Below are positions 25,502 through 34,506 of a DNA stretch of 64,000 nt, piece after piece. How positions within the stretch are numbered: the first letter of the stretch is position 1; the number at the start of each line of letters is the position of its first letter. The stretch is from assembly GCF_000420745.1 (NCBI RefSeq), contig NZ_ATVN01000013.1:40847-104846 (forward strand), written 5' to 3'. Both the position numbers and the translations under genes were made by a program. This DNA is from Pseudorhodobacter ferrugineus DSM 5888 (lineage in GTDB: Bacteria; Pseudomonadota; Alphaproteobacteria; Rhodobacterales; Rhodobacteraceae). The notes under the pieces were generated by a model. That model was not told the origin of the DNA. It saw only the letters and a list, made by a program, of their open reading frames with translations, and ran no database searches.

Positions 25502-26200
25502 ATGTCCGCCAGCATGATGTCGACCGTTATCAAACCGATCCACCGTGAAGGCTGGCGTTTCATCCCGATTTTCGCGGTTGTGGCGTTGGTGTTGTTTTTC
25601 GTGTGGCAACCGCTGGGCTGGGTTGGTTTGGGGCTGACGGTTTGGTGCTATTACTTTTTCCGCGACCCAAAGCGGGTGACGCCGACACGTGACGGGCTGA
25701 TCATAAGCCCTGCGGATGGGGTGATATCCTTGTTGGAACCTGCGGTGCCGCCATCGGAACTGGGCCTTGGGCCGGACCCGATGATGCGGGTGTCGGTGTT
25801 CATGAACGTGTTCAACTGCCATGTGAACCGCTTGCCGATTGCAGGGCAGATCACGAAAATTGCCTATCGTCCCGGCAAGTTTTTGAATGCCAGCCTGGAT
25901 AAGGCGAGCGTGGACAATGAGCGGAATGCGCTTGTGGTACGGATGGAAGACGGGCGCGATTTGGCCGTGGTGCAGATTGCGGGGTTGGTGGCGCGGCGGA
26001 TTGTGTGCGAGGTGCCCGAAGGTGCGCGTTTGCAAACCGGAGAGCGGTTTGGCATGATCCGTTTCGGGTCGCGGTTGGATGTGTATTTGCCTGAAGGGGT
26101 AGAACCGCTAGTGTGCCTTGGCCAGACGATGGTCGCGGGTGAAACGGTGTTGGCCGATATCACATCGACCGAGGCACCGCGTGTAGGGCGGGAAAGATGA
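25502..26200 (+). CDS. psd: Phosphatidylserine decarboxylase proenzyme
   Basis: Makes phosphatidylethanolamine from phosphatidylserine at the inner membrane. It is 232 residues, the short PSD-A type common in Rhodobacteraceae. Two membrane segments lie near 20-50. [13 protein letters not shown] and SPADGV follow, and the self-cleavage site is Gly189-Ser190 in [12 protein letters not shown], where Ser becomes the pyruvoyl group. Its last codons overlap the pssA start (ATGA at 26197-26200), so the two consecutive pathway enzymes are coupled. The chosen ATG at 25502 has a weak AAAGG upstream; 25514 is an alternative. Confidence 0.95.
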   Translation: MSASMMSTVIKPIHREGWRFIPIFAVVALVLFFVWQPLGWVGLGLTVWCYYFFRDPKRVTPTRDGLIISPADGVISLLEPAVPPSELGLGPDPMMRVSVFMNVFNCHVNRLPIAGQITKIAYRPGKFLNASLDKASVDNERNALVVRMEDGRDLAVVQIAGLVARRIVCEVPEGARLQTGERFGMIRFGSRLDVYLPEGVEPLVCLGQTMVAGETVLADITSTEAPRVGRER

Positions 26201-26943
26201 ACGAGGAGCCACAGCGCAAACGCGACAGCCTGTCCCTGATCCTGATGTTGCCGAATATGGTGACGATTTTGGGGTTGTGCGCGGGACTGACGTCTATTCG
26301 GTTTGTGCTGGTGGGGCGGTATGATATTGCCGCGGCCCTGATCATTTTCGCGGCGTTGATTGACGGATTGGACGGGTTGCTGGCGCGGCGGTTGAATGCC
26401 GCAAGCGATATTGGCGGCGAATTGGACAGCCTGTCGGATTTTCTGTGCTTTGGCGTGGCGCCCGGTATTTTAGTGTTTCAGTTCGCATTGGCCCGCGATT
26501 TTGCGACGGGTTGGATGTTTGTGCTGATCTATGTGTGCTGTGCCTGCCTGCGGCTTGCGCGGTTCAACGTGTCGCGCGATGAACCGCCGCCGGTGGGCAA
26601 GCCGCATTTTGTCGGTGTGCCCGCACCAGGGGGTGCGATGCTCGCGTTGCTGCCTGTGTTCTTGACCCAGCAAGGCATTGTCGATGCGCGCGATTTTCCG
26701 GTGGTGTTTGGCGTGTGGACGCTGATCGTGGCGTGGTTGATGGTGAGCAAAGTGCCGACGCTTTCGTCCAAGGCGGTGCGGGTCAAACGCGAATGGCAGC
26801 TGGTTGTGCTGTTGGCGGCGGCGGTGATTGTGGGGCTGATGGTCACGCGGTTCTGGCTGTTGTTGGTAATTTTAGATCTGGCCTATGCGGCGATTGTGGC
26901 CGTGGCCGTGATGCAGTATTTCCGCAAACCGCGCATCAGTTAG
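26197..26943 (+). CDS. pssA: CDP-diacylglycerol-serine O-phosphatidyltransferase
   Basis: Makes phosphatidylserine from CDP-diacylglycerol and serine; the product is the substrate of the psd product. It is a 248-residue membrane protein with about six helices. The CDP-alcohol phosphotransferase motif is complete at about 56-81: Asp56-Gly57, Ala-Arg at 63-64, then Gly and two further Asp residues spaced as DSLSD at 77-81. It overlaps psd by 4 nt. Its TAG stop overlaps the stop of the convergent Lrp-family gene within TTAG. Confidence 0.95.
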   Translation: MNEEPQRKRDSLSLILMLPNMVTILGLCAGLTSIRFVLVGRYDIAAALIIFAALIDGLDGLLARRLNAASDIGGELDSLSDFLCFGVAPGILVFQFALARDFATGWMFVLIYVCCACLRLARFNVSRDEPPPVGKPHFVGVPAPGGAMLALLPVFLTQQGIVDARDFPVVFGVWTLIVAWLMVSKVPTLSSKAVRVKREWQLVVLLAAAVIVGLMVTRFWLLLVILDLAYAAIVAVAVMQYFRKPRIS

Positions 26944-27401
26944 ACCGACATTGCGGTGGTTTTGACCACGGTGCGCAAGGCAAAGCTGGATTGCATTTGT
27001 GCGACACCCGGCAGGCGAGACAGGTATTGGCGGTGGATGCGCGCAAAATCTTCGGTATCTTGGGCGATGATTTTCAGCAGGTAATCAGCGGACCCCGCCA
27101 TCAGGTGACATTCTAGAATATCAGGAACGCGGGCGACTTCGCGTTCAAAGCGGTCGAGCAGGTCGTCGGCCTGACCTTGCAGGGTAATTTCAACGAAAAC
27201 GGTTGTGGGCCGGCCCATGCGGCGGGCATCGAGCAAGGCGACGTAGCCTGCGATATACCCTTCCTCCTCTAACCTTTGCACACGCCGGTGGCATGCGGAC
27301 GGTGACAAATTGATCCGTTCCGATAGTTCTGCGTTTGTGACGCGGCCCTCTTTTTGCAGAACGGTCAGGATTCGGCGGTCTGTTGCGTCAAGATCCAACA
27401 T
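26940..27401 (-). CDS. Lrp/AsnC-family regulator, likely regulator of ald
   Basis: A 153-residue feast/famine regulator. The helix-turn-helix is at about 20-45 (NAELSERINLSPSACHRRV) and the RAM/AsnC ligand domain follows from about 65. It is divergent from the alanine dehydrogenase gene across 134 nt, the usual layout of an Lrp-type activator with its ald target, so alanine or a related amino acid is the probable ligand. The ATG at 27401 gives the family length. Its stop codon overlaps that of pssA. Confidence 0.92.
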   Translation of the reverse strand: MLDLDATDRRILTVLQKEGRVTNAELSERINLSPSACHRRVQRLEEEGYIAGYVALLDARRMGRPTTVFVEITLQGQADDLLDRFEREVARVPDILECHLMAGSADYLLKIIAQDTEDFARIHRQYLSRLPGVAQMQSSFALRTVVKTTAMSV

Positions 27402-27535
27402 ACAGGTGCTTTCTTTCAACGAATGTGCGGTTGTACCGAAGATTATACGCCAAGTTTTCAGAATTGCCATCCAGATATCAAAGAATCTGCGCAAGGGCCG
27501 CGCGATAATTTTTGAATAACCAAGGGAGGTTCTGA
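27402..27535. promoter_or_regulatory. Divergent control region of the Lrp gene and ald
   Basis: This 134-nt A/T-richer stretch holds both promoters. Lrp proteins commonly bind several degenerate sites in such gaps; I could not pick out a single clear site by eye. Confidence 0.5.
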
Positions 27536-28654
27536 ATGAAAATCGGTTGTCCAAAGGAAATTAAACCCCAAGAATTCCGTGTTGGCCTCACGCCCAATGC
27601 GGCGCGTGAGGCCGTGGCACATGGCCATAGTGTGTTGATAGAGACGCAGGCGGGTGTTGGTGCGGGGTTCACTGATACCGATTACATCGCGGCGGGGGCC
27701 AAGATTGGCGCCACGGCGGCAGATGTGTTTGCGCAATCTGAAATGATTGTGAAAGTGAAGGAACCCCAAGCAGGTGAGCGCGCGATGCTGCGCGAGGGGC
27801 AGGTTTTGTTTACGTATCTGCACCTAGCACCCGACCCTAACCAGACGCATGATTTGTTGAAATCGGGCGTCACGGCGATTGCCTATGAAACCGTGACAGA
27901 TGCCAAGGGCGGTTTGCCGCTGCTGGCGCCGATGTCAGAAGTGGCGGGGCGCTTGGCACCGCAGGTGGGGGCCTGGACGCTGCAAAAGGCCAATGGCGGG
28001 CGCGGGGTTTTGCTGGGCGGTGTACCTGGTGTTTTGCCTGCCAATGTCGTTGTGATTGGTGGCGGCGTGGTTGGTACGGCGGCGGCGCGCGTGGCGATTG
28101 GCATGGGCGCGAATGTGACAGTGCTAGATAAGTCTTTGGCGCGGTTAAGCTGGCTGGACGATTTGTGGCAAGGGCGTTTGATGACGCAATATGCATCAGC
28201 AGCGGCCACCGCCGAATTGGTTAAGACCGCCGATATGGTGATCGGCGCGGTGCTGGTGCCAGGGGCTGCGGCACCCAAGCTGATAAAACGGGCGCAATTT
28301 GCTACGATGCGGCAAGGGGCGGTGCTGGTAGATGTGGCGATCGACCAAGGCGGCTGTTTTGAGACATCGCGCGCCACCACGCACCAAGACCCTATCTATG
28401 AGGTAGACGGGATTATGCATTATTGCGTGGCGAATATGCCGGGGGCTGTTGCGCGGACATCGACCCTCGCCTTGGCCAATGCGACGATGCCGTTCATGCT
28501 GGCGTTGGCCGATAAGGGTTGGAAACAGGCCTGCGCGGATGACAAGCACCTGCTGGCCGGATTGAACACCCATGCAGGGCATTTGACCTATGCGGCAGTG
28601 GGTGAGGCCTTGGGCCTACCTGTTATGGCGGCAGCAGAGGCGCTGAAAGTTTAA
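27536..28654 (+). CDS. ald: Alanine dehydrogenase
   Basis: NAD-dependent interconversion of L-alanine with pyruvate and ammonia. It is 372 residues, the normal length. Substrate residues are Lys75 in KVKEPQ and His96 in TYLHLAPD. The NAD-binding Rossmann segment is VVVIGGGVVGTAAARVA near 170-186, and the catalytic Asp lies in VDVAIDQGGCFETSR near 270. GGGAGG precedes the ATG at 27536. The divergent Lrp-family regulator is its likely activator. A strong terminator follows. Confidence 0.97.
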   Translation: MKIGCPKEIKPQEFRVGLTPNAAREAVAHGHSVLIETQAGVGAGFTDTDYIAAGAKIGATAADVFAQSEMIVKVKEPQAGERAMLREGQVLFTYLHLAPDPNQTHDLLKSGVTAIAYETVTDAKGGLPLLAPMSEVAGRLAPQVGAWTLQKANGGRGVLLGGVPGVLPANVVVIGGGVVGTAAARVAIGMGANVTVLDKSLARLSWLDDLWQGRLMTQYASAAATAELVKTADMVIGAVLVPGAAAPKLIKRAQFATMRQGAVLVDVAIDQGGCFETSRATTHQDPIYEVDGIMHYCVANMPGAVARTSTLALANATMPFMLALADKGWKQACADDKHLLAGLNTHAGHLTYAAVGEALGLPVMAAAEALKV

Positions 28655-28675
28655 GCAACCCGAGACAGGAAAAAG

Positions 28676-28702
28676 GCCCCGCAGAGCGATCTGCGGGGCT
28701 TT
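28676..28702 (+). terminator. Intrinsic terminator between ald and mscL
   Basis: GCCCCGCAGA (28676-28685) pairs with TCTGCGGGGC (28690-28699) around the GNRA loop GCGA, followed by TTTAT. AAAAA precedes it on the other side, so it can also end the convergent mscL transcript. Confidence 0.92.
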
Positions 28703-28725
28703 ATACATATCTGCCGGTTGGTAGA

Positions 28726-29157
28726 TTATTTCTTGAGCGCGGCCAGAATTTGGGCCAGCAATTCAACCTCGGTTGGGCCAGCTGGGGCATCAACTGCAAC
28801 CATTTCATCCTTTTTAATAGCGTTTTCTTTCAAGCGGTTCACAGCTTTGACCAACAGAAACACCACAAACGCGATGATCAGGAAGTTGATGCAAGCGGTG
28901 ATGAACGCGCCATAGGCGAATACCGCCGCGCCGGACTCGCGGGCTGTTTCAAGACCAACGCCATCCGCCACGGTGCCGCTGAGGACTGCATACATATTGG
29001 TAAAGTCGACGCCACCCAAAACCAAACCGATGAGCGGGTTGATAAGATCGCCAACCAACGATGAGACGATCGCCGTGAAGGCCGCGCCGATAATGATACC
29101 AACGGCGAGATCCATTACGTTGCCTTTGGCAATGAAGTCCTTGAATTCTTTAATCAT
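28726..29157 (-). CDS. mscL: Large-conductance mechanosensitive channel MscL
   Basis: A 143-residue channel that opens under membrane tension to release solutes on hypo-osmotic shock. The N-terminal amphipathic helix [19 protein letters not shown] and the first membrane helix with its Ala/Gly-rich pore face are typical. The second helix is at about 85-108, and a C-terminal cytoplasmic helix follows ([14 protein letters not shown]). It is convergent with ald and ends at the shared terminator. Confidence 0.97.
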   Translation of the reverse strand: MIKEFKDFIAKGNVMDLAVGIIIGAAFTAIVSSLVGDLINPLIGLVLGGVDFTNMYAVLSGTVADGVGLETARESGAAVFAYGAFITACINFLIIAFVVFLLVKAVNRLKENAIKKDEMVAVDAPAGPTEVELLAQILAALKK

Positions 29158-29323
29158 TTCTTGTCCCTTATTTTCTTAGGCTGCGCCATTCGGCCAATAC
29201 GGGTTACGCGCACAGATCGTGTGGGTCACTTTGACACAAATCAACCGAATTTTAAGGGGGAAAATGCGGTTTTTGAGTGCAGAAGTGCAGGGATGCGCGC
29301 AAAAGCTTGAAGTTTACGCAGGC

Positions 29324-30289
29324 TTAATCGCGCGGGGCGGCCGCGCGGCGCAAACGGTCGTTGATTGCCCGGCCCAGCCCCGTTTCGGGAATGGGGGCAA
29401 AAGCAATCCCGCCCTGCCCTGTTTGTGCGGCCAAGGCATCGGCAAGGCGCAAGGTGTGAAACAGATTTGCAGCAGCTTCGATCAAATCGCCGCTTGGCGA
29501 AAGGGTCAATGGCGCGCCTTGGCAATCGGGGCCAAAGCCGACCCAAACCTCTTGGTGCTGGGGGGTGGTTACGGCCAGCCGCACGCCTGCATTTGGCGCA
29601 TAATGCGATGCGAGTTGGCCGGGAGCTGTGGGTTTATTGGAGTCGCCACCAAGGCTAAGGGGGATGCCGAGGGCCGCCTCTATCGCCTCATGCGGCAGGC
29701 CGCCGGGGCGCAACAGGGTGGGCGCGCCATCAAGGCCCAGAATGGTGCTTTCCACGCCAACCACACAGGGGCCGTCATCCAAAACGCCCTCGATACGCCC
29801 TGACAAACCCGCATGCACATGATCGGCGCGGGTGGGCGAAATGCGACCCGACGGGTTGGCGGAGGGCGCGGCCAGCGGCCCGCCAAATGCGCGGAGCAGC
29901 GCACGGGCCGTGGGGTGGGCCGGCACGCGGATGGCCACCGTATCAAGGCCTGCGGTGACCAGTGGGGACAGGCCCGCATCGGGGTTCAGCGGCAATACCA
30001 GCGTCAGCGGCCCCGGCCAGAAAGCGGCGGCGAGTGCGAGGGCCTGATCGTTAAAAGCTGCATAGGATTGGGCGGTTTGTAGATCGGGGACATGCACGAT
30101 GAGCGGGTTGAACTGCGGGCGGGCTTTGGCCTCAAATATCCGCGCCACGGCGGTATCGTTGCGGGCATCACCACCCAAACCGTATACCGTTTCAGTAGGA
30201 AATCCGACCAGCCCGCCCGCACGCAAAATATCCGCCGCTGCTGCGATGCCATCTGACGTTGCGTCAAGAGATTGGGTTTTGATCGGCAT
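29324..30289 (-). CDS. tsaC: L-threonylcarbamoyladenylate synthase (Sua5-type TsaC)
   Basis: Makes threonylcarbamoyl-AMP, the donor for t6A37 in ANN-decoding tRNAs. It is 321 residues, the long Sua5 form with a C-terminal Sua5 domain. The YrdC domain has FPTETVYGLGGDA near 30-42, KARPQFNPLIVH near 55-66, and APSANPSGRISPT near 140. The C-terminal domain (from about 215) starts with the family's PGQLASHYAP linker motif. It is an isolated gene. Confidence 0.95.
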   Translation of the reverse strand: MPIKTQSLDATSDGIAAAADILRAGGLVGFPTETVYGLGGDARNDTAVARIFEAKARPQFNPLIVHVPDLQTAQSYAAFNDQALALAAAFWPGPLTLVLPLNPDAGLSPLVTAGLDTVAIRVPAHPTARALLRAFGGPLAAPSANPSGRISPTRADHVHAGLSGRIEGVLDDGPCVVGVESTILGLDGAPTLLRPGGLPHEAIEAALGIPLSLGGDSNKPTAPGQLASHYAPNAGVRLAVTTPQHQEVWVGFGPDCQGAPLTLSPSGDLIEAAANLFHTLRLADALAAQTGQGGIAFAPIPETGLGRAINDRLRRAAAPRD

Positions 30290-30409
30290 CGTGACGTAGC
30301 GTTGACCTTGAAGGCGGTTGGGTGGCGGTTAAACTTAATGACGACCGGACATACTTGTGTAACGTTGCTTTGCCAAGTCAATGCCATCAGATTGCCTTAG
30401 GAGACAATT

Positions 30410-32119
30410 ATGCCGTACCGCTCGCCCCTGACCGAGTATCAGTTTCTATTCGACCATGTGGTCGGGTTCGGGCAGGTTGCCAAATCGCAGGTGTTCTCCG
30501 AGGCAACGCCCGACACAGTAGACGCGATTTTGACCGAGGCAGCCAAGTTGAGCGAGACCGTTCTGGCCCCCTTGCAACGCCCAGGGGATTTGCACCCGGC
30601 ACGTTTGGAAAACGGGGTTGTACGCTGTTCGCCCGGTTTTGCCGAAGGATACCGCGCAATTGTTGAAGGGGGCTGGGTTGCGATTGCCGCCAACCCCGAA
30701 TTTGGCGGTTTGGGCCTGCCGATGGCGCTGACCACGGCGGTGAATGAAATGATGGGATCGGCCTGTTTGTCGTTGCAGTTGAACCCGTTGATGACCCAAG
30801 GCCAGATCGAGGCGTTGGAACATCATGCGAGTGACGAGATCAAGGCGCTGTATATCCCCAAGCTGATCTCGGGCGAATGGTGCGGCACGATGAACCTGAC
30901 CGAGGCGCAGGCGGGCAGTGATGTTGGCGCGCTGCGGTCCAAGGCGGAGCCCAATGGCGACGGGTCCTATGCCGTGTCGGGGCAAAAGATTTATATCAGT
31001 TGGGGTGATAATGATTTCACCGAAAACGTCTGTCATTTGGTGCTTGCCCGCCTGCCCGATGCGCCTGCGGGGGTTAAGGGCATAAGCCTGTTTATGGTGC
31101 CCAAGGTCATCCCCAATGCCGATGGGACATTGGGCGCGCGCAACACGCTTCAGGTGGTCAGCCTTGAGCATAAGATGGGGTTGCACGGGTCGCCCACCGC
31201 CGTGATGCAATATGACGGCGCGCAGGGCTGGTTGATTGGCGAGCCGCATATAGGTTTGGCCGCGATGTTCACCATGATGAACAATGCGCGTTTGGGTGTA
31301 GGGGTTCAGGGCATTTCGGTGGCCGAGGCGGCGTATCAGCATGCGCTGGCCTATGCGATGGGCCGAAAGCAGGGCAAAACCCCGAACGGCAAGGGCGTGA
31401 TTGCCGACCATGCCGATGTGCGCCGCATGTTGGCCACGATGAAGGCCGAGGTGTTTTCGGCCCGCGCGATTGCGCTGTCTTGTGCCGTAGCAATTGATAT
31501 GGCCAAGGCGACCGGATCGGCGGAATGGGCGGCGCGGGCGGCCTTGCTGACCCCGATCAACAAGGCGTTTGGCACCGATACGGGCATTGCAGTGGCCGAT
31601 ATGGGCATTCAGGTGCATGGCGGCATGGGATTCATCGAGGAAACGGGTGCGGCGCAATTTCTACGCGATGTGCGGGTGACGGCGATTTATGAAGGCACCA
31701 ACGGCATTCAGGCAATGGACCTTGTGAGCCGCAAGATGATGGATAACGGCGAGGCGGCGTTCCGGTTGATCGAGGAGATCGAGCAGAACGCGCATGGCGT
31801 GCGGGCGCAGTACCCCAATATGGCGACTGCTGTGTGGAATGCGGCCGAGAGCTTGCGTGAAGCGACCGAAGGCTTGGTCGCACAAGATATGAACGATCGT
31901 TTTGCAGGGGCCGTGCCGTATTTGCGCGCCTTTGCACGGGTGTTGGGCAGCCATTACCACCTGTGCGCCGCGATGGCCGAAGGCGTGGATGGTCCCCGCA
32001 CTGCGCTGGCGCGGGTGGCGATCAAGCGGCTGTTGCCGGAACATGTGGCGCTGCTTGCGCAGGTGCGCGAAGGGGCTGCGGGGCTTTATGCACTCTCGGA
32101 TGAGGATTTGGTGGCTTGA
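30410..32119 (+). CDS. Long-form acyl-CoA dehydrogenase (DmdC-like)
   Basis: A 569-residue FAD enzyme of the long acyl-CoA dehydrogenase type common in roseobacters, which includes 3-methylmercaptopropionyl-CoA dehydrogenase (DmdC). The middle domain motif MNLTEAQAGSDVGALR is near 165-180. The catalytic base is probably Glu428 in YEGTNGIQAMDL. A C-terminal helical extension from about 470 is typical of the long form. Whether it acts on methylmercaptopropionyl-CoA or ordinary acyl-CoA cannot be decided here. No other dmd gene is adjacent. The next gene overlaps its stop. Confidence 0.88.
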   Translation: MPYRSPLTEYQFLFDHVVGFGQVAKSQVFSEATPDTVDAILTEAAKLSETVLAPLQRPGDLHPARLENGVVRCSPGFAEGYRAIVEGGWVAIAANPEFGGLGLPMALTTAVNEMMGSACLSLQLNPLMTQGQIEALEHHASDEIKALYIPKLISGEWCGTMNLTEAQAGSDVGALRSKAEPNGDGSYAVSGQKIYISWGDNDFTENVCHLVLARLPDAPAGVKGISLFMVPKVIPNADGTLGARNTLQVVSLEHKMGLHGSPTAVMQYDGAQGWLIGEPHIGLAAMFTMMNNARLGVGVQGISVAEAAYQHALAYAMGRKQGKTPNGKGVIADHADVRRMLATMKAEVFSARAIALSCAVAIDMAKATGSAEWAARAALLTPINKAFGTDTGIAVADMGIQVHGGMGFIEETGAAQFLRDVRVTAIYEGTNGIQAMDLVSRKMMDNGEAAFRLIEEIEQNAHGVRAQYPNMATAVWNAAESLREATEGLVAQDMNDRFAGAVPYLRAFARVLGSHYHLCAAMAEGVDGPRTALARVAIKRLLPEHVALLAQVREGAAGLYALSDEDLVA

Positions 32120-33150
32120 AGGAGGCTGGGATCCGCTATCCGTTTGACGCTCCGCCCGAAGAAGGCCAAGCGGCTGAAGTGGCCGATGGTGTGTTGTGGA
32201 TACGGCTGCCGCTGCCAATGGCGCTGGACCATGTGAATGTGTTCGCGCTGGATGACGGTGACGGCTGGACGCTGATTGACACCGGATTTGACAGCAAACG
32301 CGGGCGCGGGCTTTGGGCGCGGTTGCTGGCGGGCCCTTTGGCGGGCAAGCCTGTAACCCGCGTTGTGGCGACCCACCACCACCCCGACCACATTGGCCTT
32401 GCCGGTTGGTTTCAGGCGCAAGGGGCGGAACTGCTGACAACGCGCACCGCATGGCTGTATGCGCGCATGCTGACGCTTGATGTGCAGGCCGCCCCCTTGC
32501 CCGAACAAGTGGCGTTTTGGCGGGCGGCGGGGATGAAGGCGGGGCTGCTGGCGCAGCGCATGGTAGAGCGGCCCTTTAATTTTGCCGATGTTGTGGCCCC
32601 GTTGCCCTTGGGGTTTACGCGGCTGCAAGAGGGCGGGACGATAACCATGGGCGGGCGGCGTTGGGCCATTCGGATGGGCAACGGCCATGCGCCCGAACAC
32701 GCGACGTTCTGGTCGCTGGATGATGATCTGGTGCTAGGCGGTGATCAGTTATTGCCGTCTATTTCCGCCAATATCGGGGTCTATCCAACCGAACCCGATG
32801 CCGACCCTTTGGGAGATTGGCTGACCAGTTGTGCGGCCTTTCAACCGCTGGCCCGTGATGACCATTTCGTTTTGCCCGGCCACAAGCTGCCCTTTACCGG
32901 CCTGCCCCTGCGGCTGCATCAGATGATTGAAAACCACCTTGGCGCGCTGGACCGTTTGCGTGCGGCGCTGGCCACGCCGCGCACGGCGGCCGAATGTTTT
33001 ATGCCGTTGTTCAAACGTGAAATTACCGGCAGTGCCTATGGCCTTGCCTTGGTCGAAGCGGTGGCGCATTTGAACCACCTCTTGCACCGGGGCGAGGTTT
33101 CGCGGACCATGCGGGAGGATGGTGCGTGGGAATGGGTGAGGCATGGCTGA
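32116..33150 (+). CDS. MBL-fold metallo-hydrolase
   Basis: A 344-residue metallo-beta-lactamase-fold protein. The metal motif is THHHPDHIGLAGWF at 86-99, followed by a His in NGHAPEHA near 195 and an Asp in LGGDQLLPS near 213. The C-terminal helical part resembles the thioesterase-like MBL subgroup (LACTB2/glyoxalase II-like). It may hydrolyse CoA or glutathione thioesters; coupling to the acyl-CoA dehydrogenase gene supports this, as inference. The start is a TTG overlapping the upstream TGA; a strong AAGGAGG lies just after it, so the true start is uncertain. Confidence 0.85.
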   Translation: MKEAGIRYPFDAPPEEGQAAEVADGVLWIRLPLPMALDHVNVFALDDGDGWTLIDTGFDSKRGRGLWARLLAGPLAGKPVTRVVATHHHPDHIGLAGWFQAQGAELLTTRTAWLYARMLTLDVQAAPLPEQVAFWRAAGMKAGLLAQRMVERPFNFADVVAPLPLGFTRLQEGGTITMGGRRWAIRMGNGHAPEHATFWSLDDDLVLGGDQLLPSISANIGVYPTEPDADPLGDWLTSCAAFQPLARDDHFVLPGHKLPFTGLPLRLHQMIENHLGALDRLRAALATPRTAAECFMPLFKREITGSAYGLALVEAVAHLNHLLHRGEVSRTMREDGAWEWVRHG

Positions 33151-33607
33151 CGAGATTATGACCGCTGCCGAGGCGATGGAGGCGACCGCAATGCCACGCG
33201 CCCGTGTGGTACATTGCGATGACGAAACCCCCGCAACCCCTGAGCAACTGCCCTTGCCCGAAGCCGTGGCGCGCAAGCCTGTCGGGCAGAAAAGCCCAGC
33301 GGAATGGGCCTATGAGCGGTTGATACTGTATCTGAAGAATTTCGAGGAGCAGCTGGACAAGAATCACGAGGTGGCGATGGGCTTCACCGGAAGCACGGCG
33401 GGTGTGTTGCGGATTGAAGGGGTTGGGTTTTTCGACCCCGATATCCTGACCTTTTACGGCAGCGACGAGGCTGGCACCAAGATGCAATTGATCCAGCATG
33501 TGACCCAGCTAAACGTGGTATTGCGCGCAATTTCCAAAGCAACCCCAGCGGAAGAGCCAGCACGGCGCATAGGGTTTCGGTTGGCGCAGGATTTGGGTGA
33601 GGCGTGA
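33143..33607 (+). CDS. Conserved hypothetical protein, DUF6173-like
   Basis: A 154-residue soluble protein overlapping the MBL gene by 8 nt. The C-terminal two thirds are well ordered: KSPAEWAYERLILYLKNFE, EVAMGFTG, then VGFFDPDILTFYG and QLIQHVTQLNVVLRA. This matches what I recall of the DUF6173 family in Rhodobacteraceae. Function unknown. Residues 1-45 look disordered and Pro-rich. Coupling suggests it is expressed with the dehydrogenase and MBL genes. Confidence 0.8.
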   Translation: MADEIMTAAEAMEATAMPRARVVHCDDETPATPEQLPLPEAVARKPVGQKSPAEWAYERLILYLKNFEEQLDKNHEVAMGFTGSTAGVLRIEGVGFFDPDILTFYGSDEAGTKMQLIQHVTQLNVVLRAISKATPAEEPARRIGFRLAQDLGEA

Positions 33608-33702
33608 ACAGGCCCGCAGCCAAGTCGCATACACTGACCCCGTGACAGCGAGACATGAATCAGTTAAACGAGAATGGACAATTTTGAAAAGGAGACGCCG
33701 CG

Positions 33703-33837
33703 ATGGCCGAACACAAGCATGGCAGCATGGACACGAAGGTTCAGCAAAAGACCTTTGAAGGCTTTTTGCGCCTGTCAGCATGGGGCGCCGCGATTTCAAT
33801 CGGTGTTCTGATTTTCATGGCTTTGGCAAACGCCTGA
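33703..33837 (+). CDS. aa3-type cytochrome c oxidase subunit IV
   Basis: A 44-residue protein: a short polar N-terminus (MAEHKHGSMD), a conserved KTFEGFLRLSAWG segment, and one membrane helix to the C-terminus. This is the bacterial COX IV family, a one-helix accessory subunit of aa3 oxidases in Alphaproteobacteria. AAAAGGAG at 33687-33694 gives an 8-nt spacing to the ATG. The main oxidase genes are not in the window. Confidence 0.88.
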   Translation: MAEHKHGSMDTKVQQKTFEGFLRLSAWGAAISIGVLIFMALANA

Positions 33838-33888
33838 TCCATTCTTTCAAGATTGTACGGCGCGTGAAGCTGCGCCCAAGGGGTAGCT

Positions 33889-34506
33889 ATGCGCCGTATT
33901 GTTCTGTGTTTTGTTCTGCTGTTTACTTTGGCGGCCTGCGGCGGCCCTGCCGAACCGAAATGGGCACCTGACGCCGATGTCGCCCGCGCGCGGTACGTGG
34001 CGGGAGGCCCGCCGTCGGTAACGCTGTTTACGGTGCTGGCCACTAGAGACGGGTCTGGCGCGCATGCGGGCCTGCTGATTAACGGATCGCAGCGTGTTAT
34101 CTTTGACCCGGCCGGCACTTGGCACCATCCCCAACTGCCCGAGCGCAATGACGTGCATTTTGGCATGACGCCGCTGATGCTGGATTTCTACATCGACTAT
34201 CACGCCCGCGAAACCTTTGACGTAGTGGAGCAGACAATTGTCGTATCAGCCGAGGTCGCAGAATTGGTGATGCAGCGGGCAATGGCCTATGGCGCGGTGC
34301 CAAAGGCGCAATGCACCTTGGCAATTTCAAGCGTGCTGCGTGGCGTTCCTGGATTTGAAGGCCTGCCCGGCACTTGGTTCCCGAAAAAACTGATGGAGGC
34401 GTTCGGTGAGTTACCCGGGGTGAAAGCGCGCAAATACACGGATACGGACACGAACAACAACCACGGCGTTTTGCTGGTGCAGGCGGGTGACCCGCGCCTG
34501 CAATGA
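33889..34506 (+). CDS. Putative lipoprotein with a possible permuted papain-like fold
   Basis: A 205-residue protein with a lipoprotein signal: a hydrophobic stretch ending in LAAC, Cys at about 17, so outer- or inner-membrane anchored. The mature part has GAHAGLLI with a His near 63, QRVIFDPAGTWHH near 70-82, and CTLAISSVL near 144. A His-containing strand followed much later by a Cys at a helix start is the order seen in permuted NlpC/P60-type hydrolases; this is inference. It overlaps the GNAT gene by 4 nt (ATGA). Confidence 0.8.
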   Translation: MRRIVLCFVLLFTLAACGGPAEPKWAPDADVARARYVAGGPPSVTLFTVLATRDGSGAHAGLLINGSQRVIFDPAGTWHHPQLPERNDVHFGMTPLMLDFYIDYHARETFDVVEQTIVVSAEVAELVMQRAMAYGAVPKAQCTLAISSVLRGVPGFEGLPGTWFPKKLMEAFGELPGVKARKYTDTDTNNNHGVLLVQAGDPRLQ

